A stretch of DNA of 64,000 nt from Prevotella herbatica. Its GTDB lineage: Bacteria; Bacteroidota; Bacteroidia; Bacteroidales; Bacteroidaceae. Of this stretch, positions 17,826-27,914 are shown piece after piece. Position numbers and translations under genes: made by a program. The notes under the pieces are model-generated. The model searched no databases. It saw only the letters and a list, made by a program, of their open reading frames with translations, and was not told where the DNA came from. Numbering within the stretch: position 1 is the first letter of the stretch; each line of letters opens with the position of its first letter. The DNA lies in assembly GCF_017347605.1 (NCBI RefSeq), contig NZ_AP024484.1, positions 1,269,501 to 1,333,500 on the forward strand. Reading direction: 5' to 3'.

Positions 17826-20228
17826 ATGATATTTAGAAAACTATTTCTGATAGGGTTTATAGGCATTGCCTTAACCACAACAGCAAAAAACGAAGTGGAA
17901 TTTACCACTAAGTCATGCGACATCAAGGTGGAGTTCTACACTCCGTCTATCGTGAGGATTGTAAAGGTCCCCAAGGGTCACACTTTCAACAAGAAAAGTC
18001 TTGTTGTTATTGCCAATCCGTTAGATGTGGCAATAACTAGAAATGGCAACAAGATTACAAGTGATTCTTTAAGCATAACTGTTGACAATCTGGGTAGAAT
18101 TACTTTCAAAAACAAAAAAGGAAAGCTACTTTTGAAAGAAAAAAACAGTAATTTTGTTTTACGTACAGATGGCGCTGATAAAGGAGCATACAAAGTTAGT
18201 CAGACTTTCTCATTGGAAAAAGACGAACCGGTATATGGTCTTGGAACAATACAAAACGGCATTCTCAGCCGCCGAAACACTCACAAACTTATGGAACAGT
18301 CTAATTTGGAAGACTTTCAGAATGTTGTGCAGTCAATAAAAGGTTGGGGACTATACTGGGACAACTATTCACCGACGAACTATGACGACGACGCAAATGG
18401 AATGTCATTATCATCAGAAGTGGGAGACGGAATGGATTATTATTTCATGTACGGCAAGAATGCCGACGGAGTGATATCACAGATGAGACATCTTTCAGGT
18501 AAGGTTCCGATGTTCCCTTTATGGACTTTCGGATATTGGCAGAGCAAGGAGAGATACAAGAGCAGCAAGGAAGTTGTTGACGTAGTAGATAAATACAGAG
18601 AACTGCATGTTCCTCTTGACGGAATAATACAGGACTGGCAATATTGGGGAAGCAACTATAACTGGAACGCAATGGAATTTCTTGCCGACGATTATCTTGA
18701 TGGAGCAAAGATGATTGAAAAGGTACACAGCAAGAACGCACATTTCATGATATCTATATGGGCAAGTTTCGGACCTATGACAAAAGCATACAAACAACTA
18801 AACGAGAAAGGACTGTTGTTTGATTTCCAAACTTGGCCACAAAGTGGACTCACCCCTTGGCCACCCCGTATGGACTATCCATCAGGAGTGTGTGTATATG
18901 ATGCTTTCAGCCAAGACGCACGTGATATATATTGGCAAAACCTAAAGCGTCTTTTTAATCTAGGCGTTGATGCTTGGTGGATGGACTCTACAGATCCTGA
19001 CTTCTTCAATCCAACAGAACATGACTATGAACATAAAGCTGGCAACGGAACATGGCGTAGCCTAAGAAACGCATTCCCACTATGTACAGTTGGTGGAGTT
19101 TATGACAGCCAGCGCAAAGAAAATAGTAATAAGCGTGTGTTTATCATGACACGCTCTGCCTTTGCAGGTCAACAAAGATATGGTTCAAATATGTGGAGCG
19201 GTGATGTGGCTTCGTCATGGGATATGCTGAGAAAGCAGATTCCTGCTGGACTTAACTTCTCTCTTACTGGTGACCCTAACTTCAACACAGACATAGGCGG
19301 TTTCTTCTGTGGCTCATATAATAACCATGGTAGCGGTTCTGCCACTCATAACCCACAATACCAAGAACTATATGTACGTTGGTTGCAATATGGTTTGTTC
19401 TGTCCTGTATTCAGAAGTCATGGAACAGACGCACCACGTGAAATTTATCAGTTTGGTAAGAAGGGCGAACCTATATACGACGCCATAGAGAAGATGATTA
19501 ATCTTCGCTACCGACTGCTACCTTATATATATTCAACAGCATGGCAAGTAACCAGCAAAGACTACAGTTATATGCGCCCGCTATTTTCTGATTTTGCATC
19601 AGACCGCAAAGTATGGAATATGCCAGATGAATTCATGTTTGGAAGTTCTATCCTCGCAGCCCCAATAGTAGAAGCAAAATACACACAGGAAAAGATAATA
19701 AAAGAAAACGCTATGACTGGCTGGGACAGCAAAGAGGTCAAAGCGCAACCCGAGAGCACTGCGGCAAACTTCAATGAAAATAAGACCACACGTAAATATC
19801 TTCCTGCTGGAACGAAATGGTTTGACTTCTGGACAGGCAAGCAATACAACGGAGGTCAATATGTAAACATAAGCACATCTCTATCTGAGGTACCAATGTT
19901 TATGCGTGCAGGAAGCATTATTCCACTTGCGCCAGAAATGGAATATACTGGCGAAAAGAAATGGGACAACTTGGAAATAAGAATCTACCCTGGTGCAGAC
20001 GGCAACTTTACGTTGTATGAAGACGAGGGTGATAATTATAATTACGAGAAAGGAATGTATGCCACTATAAATTTCCATTGGGACAATGCCAACAAAATCC
20101 TAACAATAGGTAAGCAAAAAGGCAACTATCCTGGAATAATAAAAGATAGGCAATTTAATATCGTAACGCCAAACGGTAAAAAGTATCACATTAATTACAA
20201 CGGAAGCGAAATAAAGGCACATATTTAA
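17826..20228 (+). CDS. GH31 alpha-glycosidase, probable alpha-xylosidase
   Basis: From this start the protein has 800 residues, beginning with a signal peptide (MIFRKLFLIGFIG). It shows the GH31 order: N-terminal beta-sandwich, (beta/alpha)8 barrel and C-terminal beta domains. Asp387 in WWMDSTDPD is the likely nucleophile and Asp460 in WSGD the acid/base. The barrel wording (TDIGGFF, FRSHGTDAPREIYQFG) resembles periplasmic alpha-xylosidases of Bacteroidetes xyloglucan loci more than starch glucosidases, though alpha-glucosidase or alpha-galactosidase activity cannot be excluded. A terminator and then a GH43 gene with its own promoter follow, so the two are a functional pair but separate transcripts. 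Confidence 0.88.
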   Translation: MIFRKLFLIGFIGIALTTTAKNEVEFTTKSCDIKVEFYTPSIVRIVKVPKGHTFNKKSLVVIANPLDVAITRNGNKITSDSLSITVDNLGRITFKNKKGKLLLKEKNSNFVLRTDGADKGAYKVSQTFSLEKDEPVYGLGTIQNGILSRRNTHKLMEQSNLEDFQNVVQSIKGWGLYWDNYSPTNYDDDANGMSLSSEVGDGMDYYFMYGKNADGVISQMRHLSGKVPMFPLWTFGYWQSKERYKSSKEVVDVVDKYRELHVPLDGIIQDWQYWGSNYNWNAMEFLADDYLDGAKMIEKVHSKNAHFMISIWASFGPMTKAYKQLNEKGLLFDFQTWPQSGLTPWPPRMDYPSGVCVYDAFSQDARDIYWQNLKRLFNLGVDAWWMDSTDPDFFNPTEHDYEHKAGNGTWRSLRNAFPLCTVGGVYDSQRKENSNKRVFIMTRSAFAGQQRYGSNMWSGDVASSWDMLRKQIPAGLNFSLTGDPNFNTDIGGFFCGSYNNHGSGSATHNPQYQELYVRWLQYGLFCPVFRSHGTDAPREIYQFGKKGEPIYDAIEKMINLRYRLLPYIYSTAWQVTSKDYSYMRPLFSDFASDRKVWNMPDEFMFGSSILAAPIVEAKYTQEKIIKENAMTGWDSKEVKAQPESTAANFNENKTTRKYLPAGTKWFDFWTGKQYNGGQYVNISTSLSEVPMFMRAGSIIPLAPEMEYTGEKKWDNLEIRIYPGADGNFTLYEDEGDNYNYEKGMYATINFHWDNANKILTIGKQKGNYPGIIKDRQFNIVTPNGKKYHINYNGSEIKAHI

Positions 20229-20233
20229 TAAAA

Positions 20234-20281
20234 AAAACTGCCATGTTACATAACAAAAAGTTTATGAAACATGGCAGTTTT
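20234..20281 (+). terminator. Rho-independent terminator after the GH31 gene
   Basis: AAAACTGCCATGTT (20234-20247) pairs with AACATGGCAGTTTT (20268-20281), followed by a T-rich stretch. It starts 5 bp after the stop codon. Confidence 0.85.
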
Positions 20282-20301
20282 CTTTGCATTATAAAAAGTT
20301 G

Positions 20302-20309
20302 TATTTTTG
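20302..20309 (+). promoter_or_regulatory. -7 promoter element (TATTTTTG) for the GH43 gene
   Basis: An exact TAnnTTTG match directly after the GH31 terminator and 23 bp before the ATG at 20333. It rules out the upstream in-frame ATG at 20243. Confidence 0.6.
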
Positions 20310-20332
20310 CGGGAACTAATATAATATTTGAT

Positions 20333-21940
20333 ATGATCCGTAATCGCTTTTTACTTTTTTTATTTCTTACATTGGCTGCATCCACTTGTTTTGGAAAGAA
20401 CCAGAAAGAGAGTAGTAACATCACTAGTCGTCAATTCACAAATCCTGTGATTTGGGCAGATGCTCCAGACCCAGATGTGATAAGGGTTGGGGATTATTTT
20501 TATATGGTGACCACAACGATGCATCTTATGCCCGGAGCACCAATCATGCGATCTAAGGACTTAGTGAACTGGGAAACAGTTAACTACGTATTTGACAAAC
20601 TTACGGATTCGCCAAAATACGACATGAAAGAGGGAACAGTATATGGTCGTGGGCAATGGGCTACATCACTTAAATATCATAAGGGCAGATTCTATGTTCT
20701 GTTTGCACCAAATGATAATCCTGGAGGCGATACATATATATATACTGCAAAGAATCCTACAGACAAATGGACTCTAGTTTCAAGAATGAAACATTTCCAT
20801 GATGCCACACTATTTTTTGACGATGACGATCGTGCTTATGTTGTATATGGCACAGGACAGATGTGTGAGCTTACACCTGATTTGAAAGGTGTGAAAGAAG
20901 GCAGCGATGTGAAACTATTCAATCGTGAAGCTGACGAAACAGGACTTCTTGAGGGTAGCCGTATGATAAAGCATAACGGAAAATACTATCTGTTAATGAT
21001 TTCATGGCCTGCTGGTAAGGCTCGCCACGAGGTATGCTATCGCTCAGAAAACATTCATGGTCCATTTGAGAAAAAGACTATTTTGGAAACTCCATTCGGA
21101 GGTTTTTCATACGTAGGTCAGGGTACAATCGTTGATGCAAAAGACGGGAAATGGTATGGAATAATTTTTCAGGATCGCGGTGGAGTCGGTCGTGTGTTGA
21201 CTCTTGAACCATGTAAATGGATTAACGAATGGCCTATTCTCGGTGACGAAAAGGGGCACGTACCTGAGATCATGGACAAACCTATACAGGGATGTAAGAC
21301 TACTGATATTGTAGGAAGCGATGACTTCAACAGTAAAAAACTAAATATGTATTGGCAATGGAATCACAACCCTATTGACAATGCGTGGTCATTATCAGAA
21401 CGAAGTGGCTATCTTAGACTTAAAACTAGTCGCATATCAAATAGCATATTTGACGCACCCAACACTATATCACAGCGCATGAAGGGACCAAAGAGCAGTG
21501 CTATTATAAGTCTTGACATCAGCAAGATGAAAGATGGTGATAAGACTGGGGTCGCAGCTTTCAATGGTGATTCTGGTATCCTAACAATAAGCAAGACTGG
21601 TAAAAAGAATGTATTAACAATGAGTGAAGAGTCTGTTAGTCTCAGCGACCGTGCAAAAGCCATTACAGGAGTTAAGAAAAACGTAAAAGACAGTGTGGAG
21701 ATTAAATCAAACAAGATTTATCTACGCATAGATGTAGACTTCAATCCAGGTAAGGACATTGCAAAGTTCTATTACAGCCTTAACAACAAGAATTGGAACA
21801 GAATAGGAAGCGATTACAAAATGATTTTCGACTATCGCCGTTTCTTTATGGGTACAAGATTTGCAATCTTCAATTATGCGACAAAACAAGCAGGCGGTTA
21901 TGTTGATATGGACTTCTTTAAATTCAAAATGATGAAATAA
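20333..21940 (+). CDS. GH43 glycosidase (subfamily 12-like) with C-terminal beta-sandwich
   Basis: From this start the protein has 535 residues, with a signal peptide (LTLAAS). The N-terminal five-bladed propeller opens with the GH43 base motif ADAPDPD (Asp46), and the modulating Asp sits in FHDATLF. The acid is probably the Glu of LLEGSRM. Residues from about 330 form a beta-sandwich typical of two-domain GH43 enzymes. The opening resembles the GH43_12 arabinofuranosidases of xyloglucan loci. Next to a GH31 alpha-xylosidase-like gene, removal of arabinose from xyloglucan-type side chains is a fair inference; beta-xylosidase activity is the alternative. Confidence 0.88.
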   Translation: MIRNRFLLFLFLTLAASTCFGKNQKESSNITSRQFTNPVIWADAPDPDVIRVGDYFYMVTTTMHLMPGAPIMRSKDLVNWETVNYVFDKLTDSPKYDMKEGTVYGRGQWATSLKYHKGRFYVLFAPNDNPGGDTYIYTAKNPTDKWTLVSRMKHFHDATLFFDDDDRAYVVYGTGQMCELTPDLKGVKEGSDVKLFNREADETGLLEGSRMIKHNGKYYLLMISWPAGKARHEVCYRSENIHGPFEKKTILETPFGGFSYVGQGTIVDAKDGKWYGIIFQDRGGVGRVLTLEPCKWINEWPILGDEKGHVPEIMDKPIQGCKTTDIVGSDDFNSKKLNMYWQWNHNPIDNAWSLSERSGYLRLKTSRISNSIFDAPNTISQRMKGPKSSAIISLDISKMKDGDKTGVAAFNGDSGILTISKTGKKNVLTMSEESVSLSDRAKAITGVKKNVKDSVEIKSNKIYLRIDVDFNPGKDIAKFYYSLNNKNWNRIGSDYKMIFDYRRFFMGTRFAIFNYATKQAGGYVDMDFFKFKMMK

Positions 21941-22002
21941 TAGTTTGATCAAACTATAAAAAAATCAAAGAAGGAACGATATCAACATAAGAGCCAAACT
22001 CT

Positions 22003-25000
22003 TTACTTCTCAGGAATAACTTCCAACATATAGATTGCATCAAGACTCCAAAGAGCAGCATCATTTGTTGAGAAGTTATCTATATCCTTAAGCAGGCTAT
22101 TCCAAGCAGCGTTTCGCAGAACCTTATCGTTAAGCGAATAAGCTGCGAAAGCCTGCAGTCGTCTTACAGGGAAATGGTTATGATTCTTCGCAGCCATGAA
22201 TTGATATCTACGAGCAAAATCAAGCCATGTATGTTCAAATTCAGGGACAGTTATCATCTGGCGCAGTTCATTCATTACTTCGAAACCGCCCATAATAGTC
22301 ATTAAGTGATTTGTCTTCTTCATATTAACGTCACCCTCATAACTAATTATACCAGTTGCAGGATCATATCCTTTAGCAAGATTTCCTGTGAATATTCCGT
22401 CAGGAAGCGAAGAAATACTCTTCAGACCAGCAATAATCTTATTACGATATTTGGTATTACCCGTTCTCTCCCACTCTGTCATCCAGTTTCCTGCATAAGC
22501 AAGCCAGTCTGGACCAAAACGCAAACGAGCTGGCGCAGTACATGGATACTCAGAAATCGGCTCAGCAAGTCGCATCGGATCAATATGATATAACATCATA
22601 TCAGCATCGGTTTCATCATGCATAATATCACCAAGTCGTTCGTCAGATGTTAGATAATATAGGAATCTATCAAAAGCTGACTGCGAGATTCTTGCCTCTT
22701 TAGCTCCGCATCCCCAATGACTTACATTATGGCGACTTCCTAGTCCTTTCATATCACCTAGATGGTATACATCTACTTCAGAGTTATGCCTTGTCATAGC
22801 CTCTGCCATCTTCCATATATCGGCACGTCCTGTACGAAGGAAACTATACCATAGCCAATCAGGACTTGCTAATTCTGTATTGTCCCACGCATATCCACCA
22901 ACATCATAACGCCATTCTGAACGTTCTGGGGAATATGCATGCATGAAATCTCCATAATTCCAGAAGCCAAACCAATGATAATCTGCTACGGCTTTTTTAT
23001 ATGTTTCTATCCACCAATTAAGTTTATTCTCAACAACAGATGTTACCGAATCAGTACTTTGACGTGGCAACGACCAAATACCAAAAGCTTTCTTATCATG
23101 TAGATATTCAGCTGTAGGAAGTAGACGAGCATCGTCTGCTGAAACAATTGCATCTTGTTTCAAACGGAGTGTTCCCGGAACAGAAGAATATGGACGAAGC
23201 GTGATAATACTTGTACGCCCTACTCCATAAGGTTCACTCATACCTTTCTGAACATCCTCGTAACTAGACTCAAGTCCATGTGCCCTGACATCATAATGGC
23301 GCAAGTCCATAGGTTCAGCTTCAGGACTCCACAACCAAATAGTCATACGCCCCATATTTGTTCGTGCGCTATCTATCTGAAGTGTTGATGGATAACTTTG
23401 CCAGAAATCTTTTAATGTAGCAGAGATACCACCACTGACATCACCAACGTAAGCAAGTCCACATGATCTTGTGCCAGTAAAGGTTCCTATCCAAGGAGAC
23501 TTACCTGTAGCACGTTTGCGAATGGTAAACGAACCATCATTAAGTTGTGACAGACGGAAACCATCCCAAGAAGCCCAATCATCCAGAAGGGTTTTCTGTT
23601 CATCATCAAAGGTTGAATATTCTGGTATGCGCAATCCTTTCATCTGGTCAGAAAGATAATTATGCTCTCTATCTAATTCGCGCCTACCATCAAGAGGCTG
23701 CACTGATTCTGTCCACACGCTATCCTCGCTAAAAGAAAATGCAACATGACGATTATAAACGGTTTCACGAAAAGGAACATTAAACTGAAGTCCCAAGCTC
23801 TTAATGAAATCATTATTCTGATTCCCGTCATAAACAAAGCTGTGTTGAATTTTGATTTGTTCACTTCCATAATATAGATAAAAGCGAAGTGTAAAAGGTA
23901 ATGTCATGCTTGACCCTTTATCACCTATCAGGTGACCATTAACACGTACTACCGCCCTAATATTACCACAGTTCTCTATATAGGAAGTATCTATGACAGA
24001 CTTATATGATGATAAAGATGTTGACGCTACGACATGTCCTTTGTCAGCTACCTTTATACCCTTATATATGATATAATCCATAAAACTATTCCCATGTCTT
24101 GGGAACAGCACTTTCATATTACCAGTATTTACAATAATTCCGTTTTTGGAAATGTCAACAAGTTTATGCTTTACATGCTGTCCATAACCAGCCTTTAATG
24201 TGGTAGCATTTACTCTTTTAGGTATTAAAGCAGAGAATGCAGCCCATTTAACACTTCCATCTTGCCAACGTGCATTTATCCAACTATCAACTGGAATATT
24301 GCTAATTCCATAATTACGTAATGACTTATCAGTAACTTCGCCCTTTGCAAAAGGCACACCGAATGTTACAGGCATAGCTACATCAGGAACATTTCCGACC
24401 CAATGGAGTGAAACGTCAGATAAGCTACTTCTATATGTGTGAAAATTAGCTATACGAGTATGTGAAAGGGTTGTGCGAAAACCAAACCAGCCCCGTTCAA
24501 GAGGCTTTGCATCAATATAATCGACGATGCATTCGCCATCAAAAAAATATCTTATTCTGTTTCCGACCTTCTCGATCTTGATATGATACCAATGATTTGC
24601 TTTAAGAAGATGTGAAGCATCTTTATATTCTCTAATTACAGGAGGTTGACCATTTCCTGTATAACGTCGGAAACGTGTGGTTGTATTATAGTTACCTCCA
24701 TAACCTAGATAATACATCTGTAAAGCAGTCTGTCTACTAAAAACTCCACCTCTAGCAGCCATATTGGTCCAAATATTCTTGGCTTTTGGATCTGAAGCCA
24801 TAAAGAAAGAGTTGAGGTCACTAAGTCTGTCATTTGGACCAGCCATTACAACTTGTGCATCAAACTCAACTGTGACATCACCATGAAGAGGGCTTACATT
24901 CCATAATGTAAGCCCTTTTGGGGAAACTATTTCCAAAGTATCACCACCATTCTGTATAACCTTATATTGTGATGATTCAGATTCAACACGCCATTTCTTC

Positions 25001-25065
25001 TGCCATGACTGCGCATTAGAGACTATACATACAGTCAGCAATAACAATGAAAACAGTTTCTTCAT
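22003..25065 (-). CDS. Exo-rhamnogalacturonan lyase, probable family PL26
   Basis: About 1020 residues with a signal peptide (VSNAQ). Residues 25-215 form a concanavalin-like sandwich (DUF6250-type: WNVSPLHGDVTVEFDAQV, HWYHIKIEKVGNRIRYF). After that comes the layout of PcRGLX-type lyases: GVPFAKGEV and ARWQDGSVKWAAFSA, a beta-sandwich, and an alpha/alpha-barrel. PL26 enzymes remove unsaturated disaccharides from RG-I chain ends. It is the last gene of the RG-I operon. A start two codons upstream (25071) touches the stop of the preceding gene; I prefer the ATG at 25065, which opens MKKLFSLLLL. Confidence 0.82.
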   Translation of the reverse strand: MKKLFSLLLLTVCIVSNAQSWQKKWRVESESSQYKVIQNGGDTLEIVSPKGLTLWNVSPLHGDVTVEFDAQVVMAGPNDRLSDLNSFFMASDPKAKNIWTNMAARGGVFSRQTALQMYYLGYGGNYNTTTRFRRYTGNGQPPVIREYKDASHLLKANHWYHIKIEKVGNRIRYFFDGECIVDYIDAKPLERGWFGFRTTLSHTRIANFHTYRSSLSDVSLHWVGNVPDVAMPVTFGVPFAKGEVTDKSLRNYGISNIPVDSWINARWQDGSVKWAAFSALIPKRVNATTLKAGYGQHVKHKLVDISKNGIIVNTGNMKVLFPRHGNSFMDYIIYKGIKVADKGHVVASTSLSSYKSVIDTSYIENCGNIRAVVRVNGHLIGDKGSSMTLPFTLRFYLYYGSEQIKIQHSFVYDGNQNNDFIKSLGLQFNVPFRETVYNRHVAFSFSEDSVWTESVQPLDGRRELDREHNYLSDQMKGLRIPEYSTFDDEQKTLLDDWASWDGFRLSQLNDGSFTIRKRATGKSPWIGTFTGTRSCGLAYVGDVSGGISATLKDFWQSYPSTLQIDSARTNMGRMTIWLWSPEAEPMDLRHYDVRAHGLESSYEDVQKGMSEPYGVGRTSIITLRPYSSVPGTLRLKQDAIVSADDARLLPTAEYLHDKKAFGIWSLPRQSTDSVTSVVENKLNWWIETYKKAVADYHWFGFWNYGDFMHAYSPERSEWRYDVGGYAWDNTELASPDWLWYSFLRTGRADIWKMAEAMTRHNSEVDVYHLGDMKGLGSRHNVSHWGCGAKEARISQSAFDRFLYYLTSDERLGDIMHDETDADMMLYHIDPMRLAEPISEYPCTAPARLRFGPDWLAYAGNWMTEWERTGNTKYRNKIIAGLKSISSLPDGIFTGNLAKGYDPATGIISYEGDVNMKKTNHLMTIMGGFEVMNELRQMITVPEFEHTWLDFARRYQFMAAKNHNHFPVRRLQAFAAYSLNDKVLRNAAWNSLLKDIDNFSTNDAALWSLDAIYMLEVIPEK

Positions 25066-25071
25066 AAACAT

Positions 25072-26703
25072 TTATTTTAAATAACTAGCAAGTTTACTAT
25101 GTATAGCTTTCAGACCCTTAGCAATATTGTTTGCGTTTGTCTTAGCACCCAAAAGTGAAGAGTGGGTGTGGTCATGATTATAATACTTATCTGCCTTTTC
25201 TTTACTTCCACATTTCTTATCAAGATAATCAGCCATAATGTTATGCAGGTCAACAAACTCAACTCCAGTCTGGCTGACAACCTCACGATACCACTTTCCA
25301 TAAGTATCGTTACGGCGTTCTATCTTTCCATTGCTCCATTCATTACGTGGTGTGAGAGAAACAAGGATTGGTGTTGCACCCTTCTCACGAACATCATCAA
25401 TAAACTTCTTCAGATACCAACCAAAGCTATAAACCAATTCATAAGTACCATCCTTAGCTGATTTATATACATGACATGTATCAGCAGCTCCAGGAATTAC
25501 ACCACGTTCTTTATCCTTGTCTATACCACCAATATCATTATGACCAAATTGTATAAACACGAAGTCTCCAGGTTCCAGTGCATTATACACCTTATCCCAA
25601 CGACCCTCATTCAGATATGTACGTGTAGAGCGTCCTGCTTGAGCGGCATTATAACATGTTATTTTCTTTTTATCGAATACGGTATAAGCCTGAGAACCTA
25701 GTCCCCACATACCATTTTTGTCCTTATCAGTATTCTTAACAGTACTGTCTCCTGTAAACCATACAACAGGTTTACCCTTCTCTCGCTGAACTTTATACGC
25801 TGGAAGTTCTACAGTAAGCATCATATTCTGAAGCGGTTTCAATGCTGGATTATCACTCATGGCAATACCTTCCGCTGCGCTTCGGGCATTCATCATTGCA
25901 CCAAAACGGCTACCATGAATATGATCTCCATAGAAGAAGTACTTTTCTTTCCATTTACTGTAACCATCAAGTTGCTCTCCTGAGATTTCATTGAGGTCAA
26001 TAAAAGGAACTCCTTCTTCGGCAGCAACCTGCATCAGCCACTGTGTGTGTATTTTCCTAACAATCTTTCCAGTTTTCTCGTCATAAGCATCACGTGGAGT
26101 AAGACTCATCAGAATAGGCTTTGCACCTACAGCACGACAATCACGAATGAAACGACGCATATATTCACCATAAGTATAAACAGTTTCTTTCACTCCTGTT
26201 TCCTTTATAGTAACATTCAGAGAATCATAACCAACTCCTGGAATACTAGCACGAGCACGTCCACTGTCATAAGGACCATTATCATTATGACCAATAGAGA
26301 TTATAACCCAGTCACCAGGCTTAAGAGCTTTTCTTACATCTGGCCACAACTTGTTATAAAATGTTCGGCTGCTTGTTCCACCCAAAGCTTGATTCTCAAC
26401 GGTTATCTTATTCTCGTCAAAAAACGAATGGGCAAAAAATCCCCAGCCCCACTGTCCATTACTACCATTGCCTAAAGTTCCATTACGCATTGTAGAATTA
26501 CCGACAAGAAACAATACAGGATTGTTTCCTTTACGGCTACTTCCAGCAGGAATACGTGCAGTCTCAGCTTTATTGAGACTGTCAAGAGTTAAATCAACTA
26601 CATGATTGACATCTGCCAAAGGTTTTGGCACATTATTCTGAGCCATTGAAGGCAATGCCAACATACAAAGTGCTGTGATAAATAATTTTGTTTTGATTAT
26701 CAT
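25072..26703 (-). CDS. Double-domain SGNH esterase, rhamnogalacturonan acetylesterase (CE12 x2)
   Basis: From this start the protein has 543 residues, with a signal peptide (ALPSMAQ). It contains two complete SGNH/CE12 domains in tandem. The first (about 60-285) has Ser70 in VGNST, GHND and Asp260-His263 (GDHIH). The second (about 312-540) has Ser320 in TGDST, FGHND and a closing DHTH. The two domains look like an internal duplication that has diverged. Such enzymes remove acetyl groups from galacturonate in RG-I so that lyases can work. An upstream start (26733) adds ten residues before the signal peptide and is less likely. Confidence 0.9.
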   Translation of the reverse strand: MIIKTKLFITALCMLALPSMAQNNVPKPLADVNHVVDLTLDSLNKAETARIPAGSSRKGNNPVLFLVGNSTMRNGTLGNGSNGQWGWGFFAHSFFDENKITVENQALGGTSSRTFYNKLWPDVRKALKPGDWVIISIGHNDNGPYDSGRARASIPGVGYDSLNVTIKETGVKETVYTYGEYMRRFIRDCRAVGAKPILMSLTPRDAYDEKTGKIVRKIHTQWLMQVAAEEGVPFIDLNEISGEQLDGYSKWKEKYFFYGDHIHGSRFGAMMNARSAAEGIAMSDNPALKPLQNMMLTVELPAYKVQREKGKPVVWFTGDSTVKNTDKDKNGMWGLGSQAYTVFDKKKITCYNAAQAGRSTRTYLNEGRWDKVYNALEPGDFVFIQFGHNDIGGIDKDKERGVIPGAADTCHVYKSAKDGTYELVYSFGWYLKKFIDDVREKGATPILVSLTPRNEWSNGKIERRNDTYGKWYREVVSQTGVEFVDLHNIMADYLDKKCGSKEKADKYYNHDHTHSSLLGAKTNANNIAKGLKAIHSKLASYLK

Positions 26704-26722
26704 CGTTCTATTATCAAATATT

Positions 26723-27910
26723 TTAATTTCCATCAGGTTTTATAGTATCACTAACAGGAGCAGGATACCATACAAATTTATTATAATCATCTGGAGAAGA
26801 AGGATCATAATCTTTCCAATCATTACGAAGATAATTAACCATAGGAAGATTAAGTTGCTTCATCCCCATAATAACCATTTTGGCTACTTCGTAAGCACCA
26901 TAAGGGTTAAAATGAGTATTATCGGCAAGAGCCTTGTCCTGTCCTTTGAAAGTTCCAGCAGGATAATGCACTAGAGCCTTCTTGCTATTTTCAAATCCCA
27001 AGGTTTCGAAAAAAGTACGAGTCATATTATGAAGTTCGATCACTGGTACATTTTCACGATGAGCTACAGCACGCATTGCATCTGGATAATCGCCATGAGT
27101 TTCTTGTATGCGAACTTTTGCGGCATCGAAGCTACGTCTTTGGGTTGGAGTTACAAAGATGATATTACCACCTTTAGCACGAACTTCATCAATAAACTTT
27201 TTCAGATTATATGAGAAATTATACCAAGCTCCTGCACCAGGTCCTTTCTCTTTCTGATCATTATGTCCAAATTCACACATGACATAATCACCTTTCTTCA
27301 TCATACATAATATCTTATCAAGACGGTTTCCAGCCAAGAAACTACCAGCTGTCAATCCACTTTCTGCATGATTGCTAATTGAGACATTTGGTCCAAACCA
27401 ACGCGGTATCATCTGTCCCCAACTAGCCCAAGGCTCTTTGCTTTGATCAACAACCGTCGAATTACCACATAAGAATACAGTAAGAGCTGTTGTATCTGGT
27501 TGTATCTTTATGCTCTTCACACATGGATTAACACCATTAAACTCAAGAGTAAGACTATCATCCCAATCAAGATAAGATTTTTCTCTTTCTTTTAGAATAA
27601 CCTTCTTGGTGTCACTGATTCTTGGAGAACGCTTGTTTACGATGAACTCATAAGTTTTGAATTGTCCTTTTAACGTTGGGCAATTCTCTACCATTAGTCT
27701 TCGTGACTCTGCACGCACGGTAGTTATAGCCTTCTTTTTACGTGATCCAAGTGTAACAGTTACCTTATAATTACCGTCAGGCACCTTTACTGAAAAGTAA
27801 AACGGTGTTTCAGACTGCTTTGATAATTTAAAATTCATTTCTTGTGCAACAGCAGATACTGTCATCGCAAAGATAATGAATAATGAGAATAAACGCTTTG
27901 ATATTTTCAT
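26723..27910 (-). CDS. Rhamnogalacturonan acetylesterase (CE12) with N-terminal beta-sandwich
   Basis: The protein has 395 residues from the ATG at 27910, with a signal peptide (VSAVAQ). Residues 22-138 form a beta-rich domain like the galactose-binding folds seen in front of YesT-type esterases. The SGNH domain follows: Ser151 in CGNST, FGHND, and the closing DNTHFN Asp/His pair. It deacetylates RG-I. The stop of the PL11 gene lies 4 bp upstream, so they are one transcript. An ATG nine codons earlier overlaps the PL11 gene and lacks a signal-peptide start, so it is rejected. Confidence 0.9.
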   Translation of the reverse strand: MKISKRLFSLFIIFAMTVSAVAQEMNFKLSKQSETPFYFSVKVPDGNYKVTVTLGSRKKKAITTVRAESRRLMVENCPTLKGQFKTYEFIVNKRSPRISDTKKVILKEREKSYLDWDDSLTLEFNGVNPCVKSIKIQPDTTALTVFLCGNSTVVDQSKEPWASWGQMIPRWFGPNVSISNHAESGLTAGSFLAGNRLDKILCMMKKGDYVMCEFGHNDQKEKGPGAGAWYNFSYNLKKFIDEVRAKGGNIIFVTPTQRRSFDAAKVRIQETHGDYPDAMRAVAHRENVPVIELHNMTRTFFETLGFENSKKALVHYPAGTFKGQDKALADNTHFNPYGAYEVAKMVIMGMKQLNLPMVNYLRNDWKDYDPSSPDDYNKFVWYPAPVSDTIKPDGN

Positions 27911-27914
27911 ATTT

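Noticed and set aside
21941-21956. Perfect palindrome TAGTTTGATCAAACTA as a terminator
   Set aside because: The stem is AT-rich with no loop and no T tract on either side; it may be chance or a weak site.
26047-26475. 142-codon ORF opposite the double CE12 gene
   Set aside because: Serine/threonine-rich shadow of a real reading frame.
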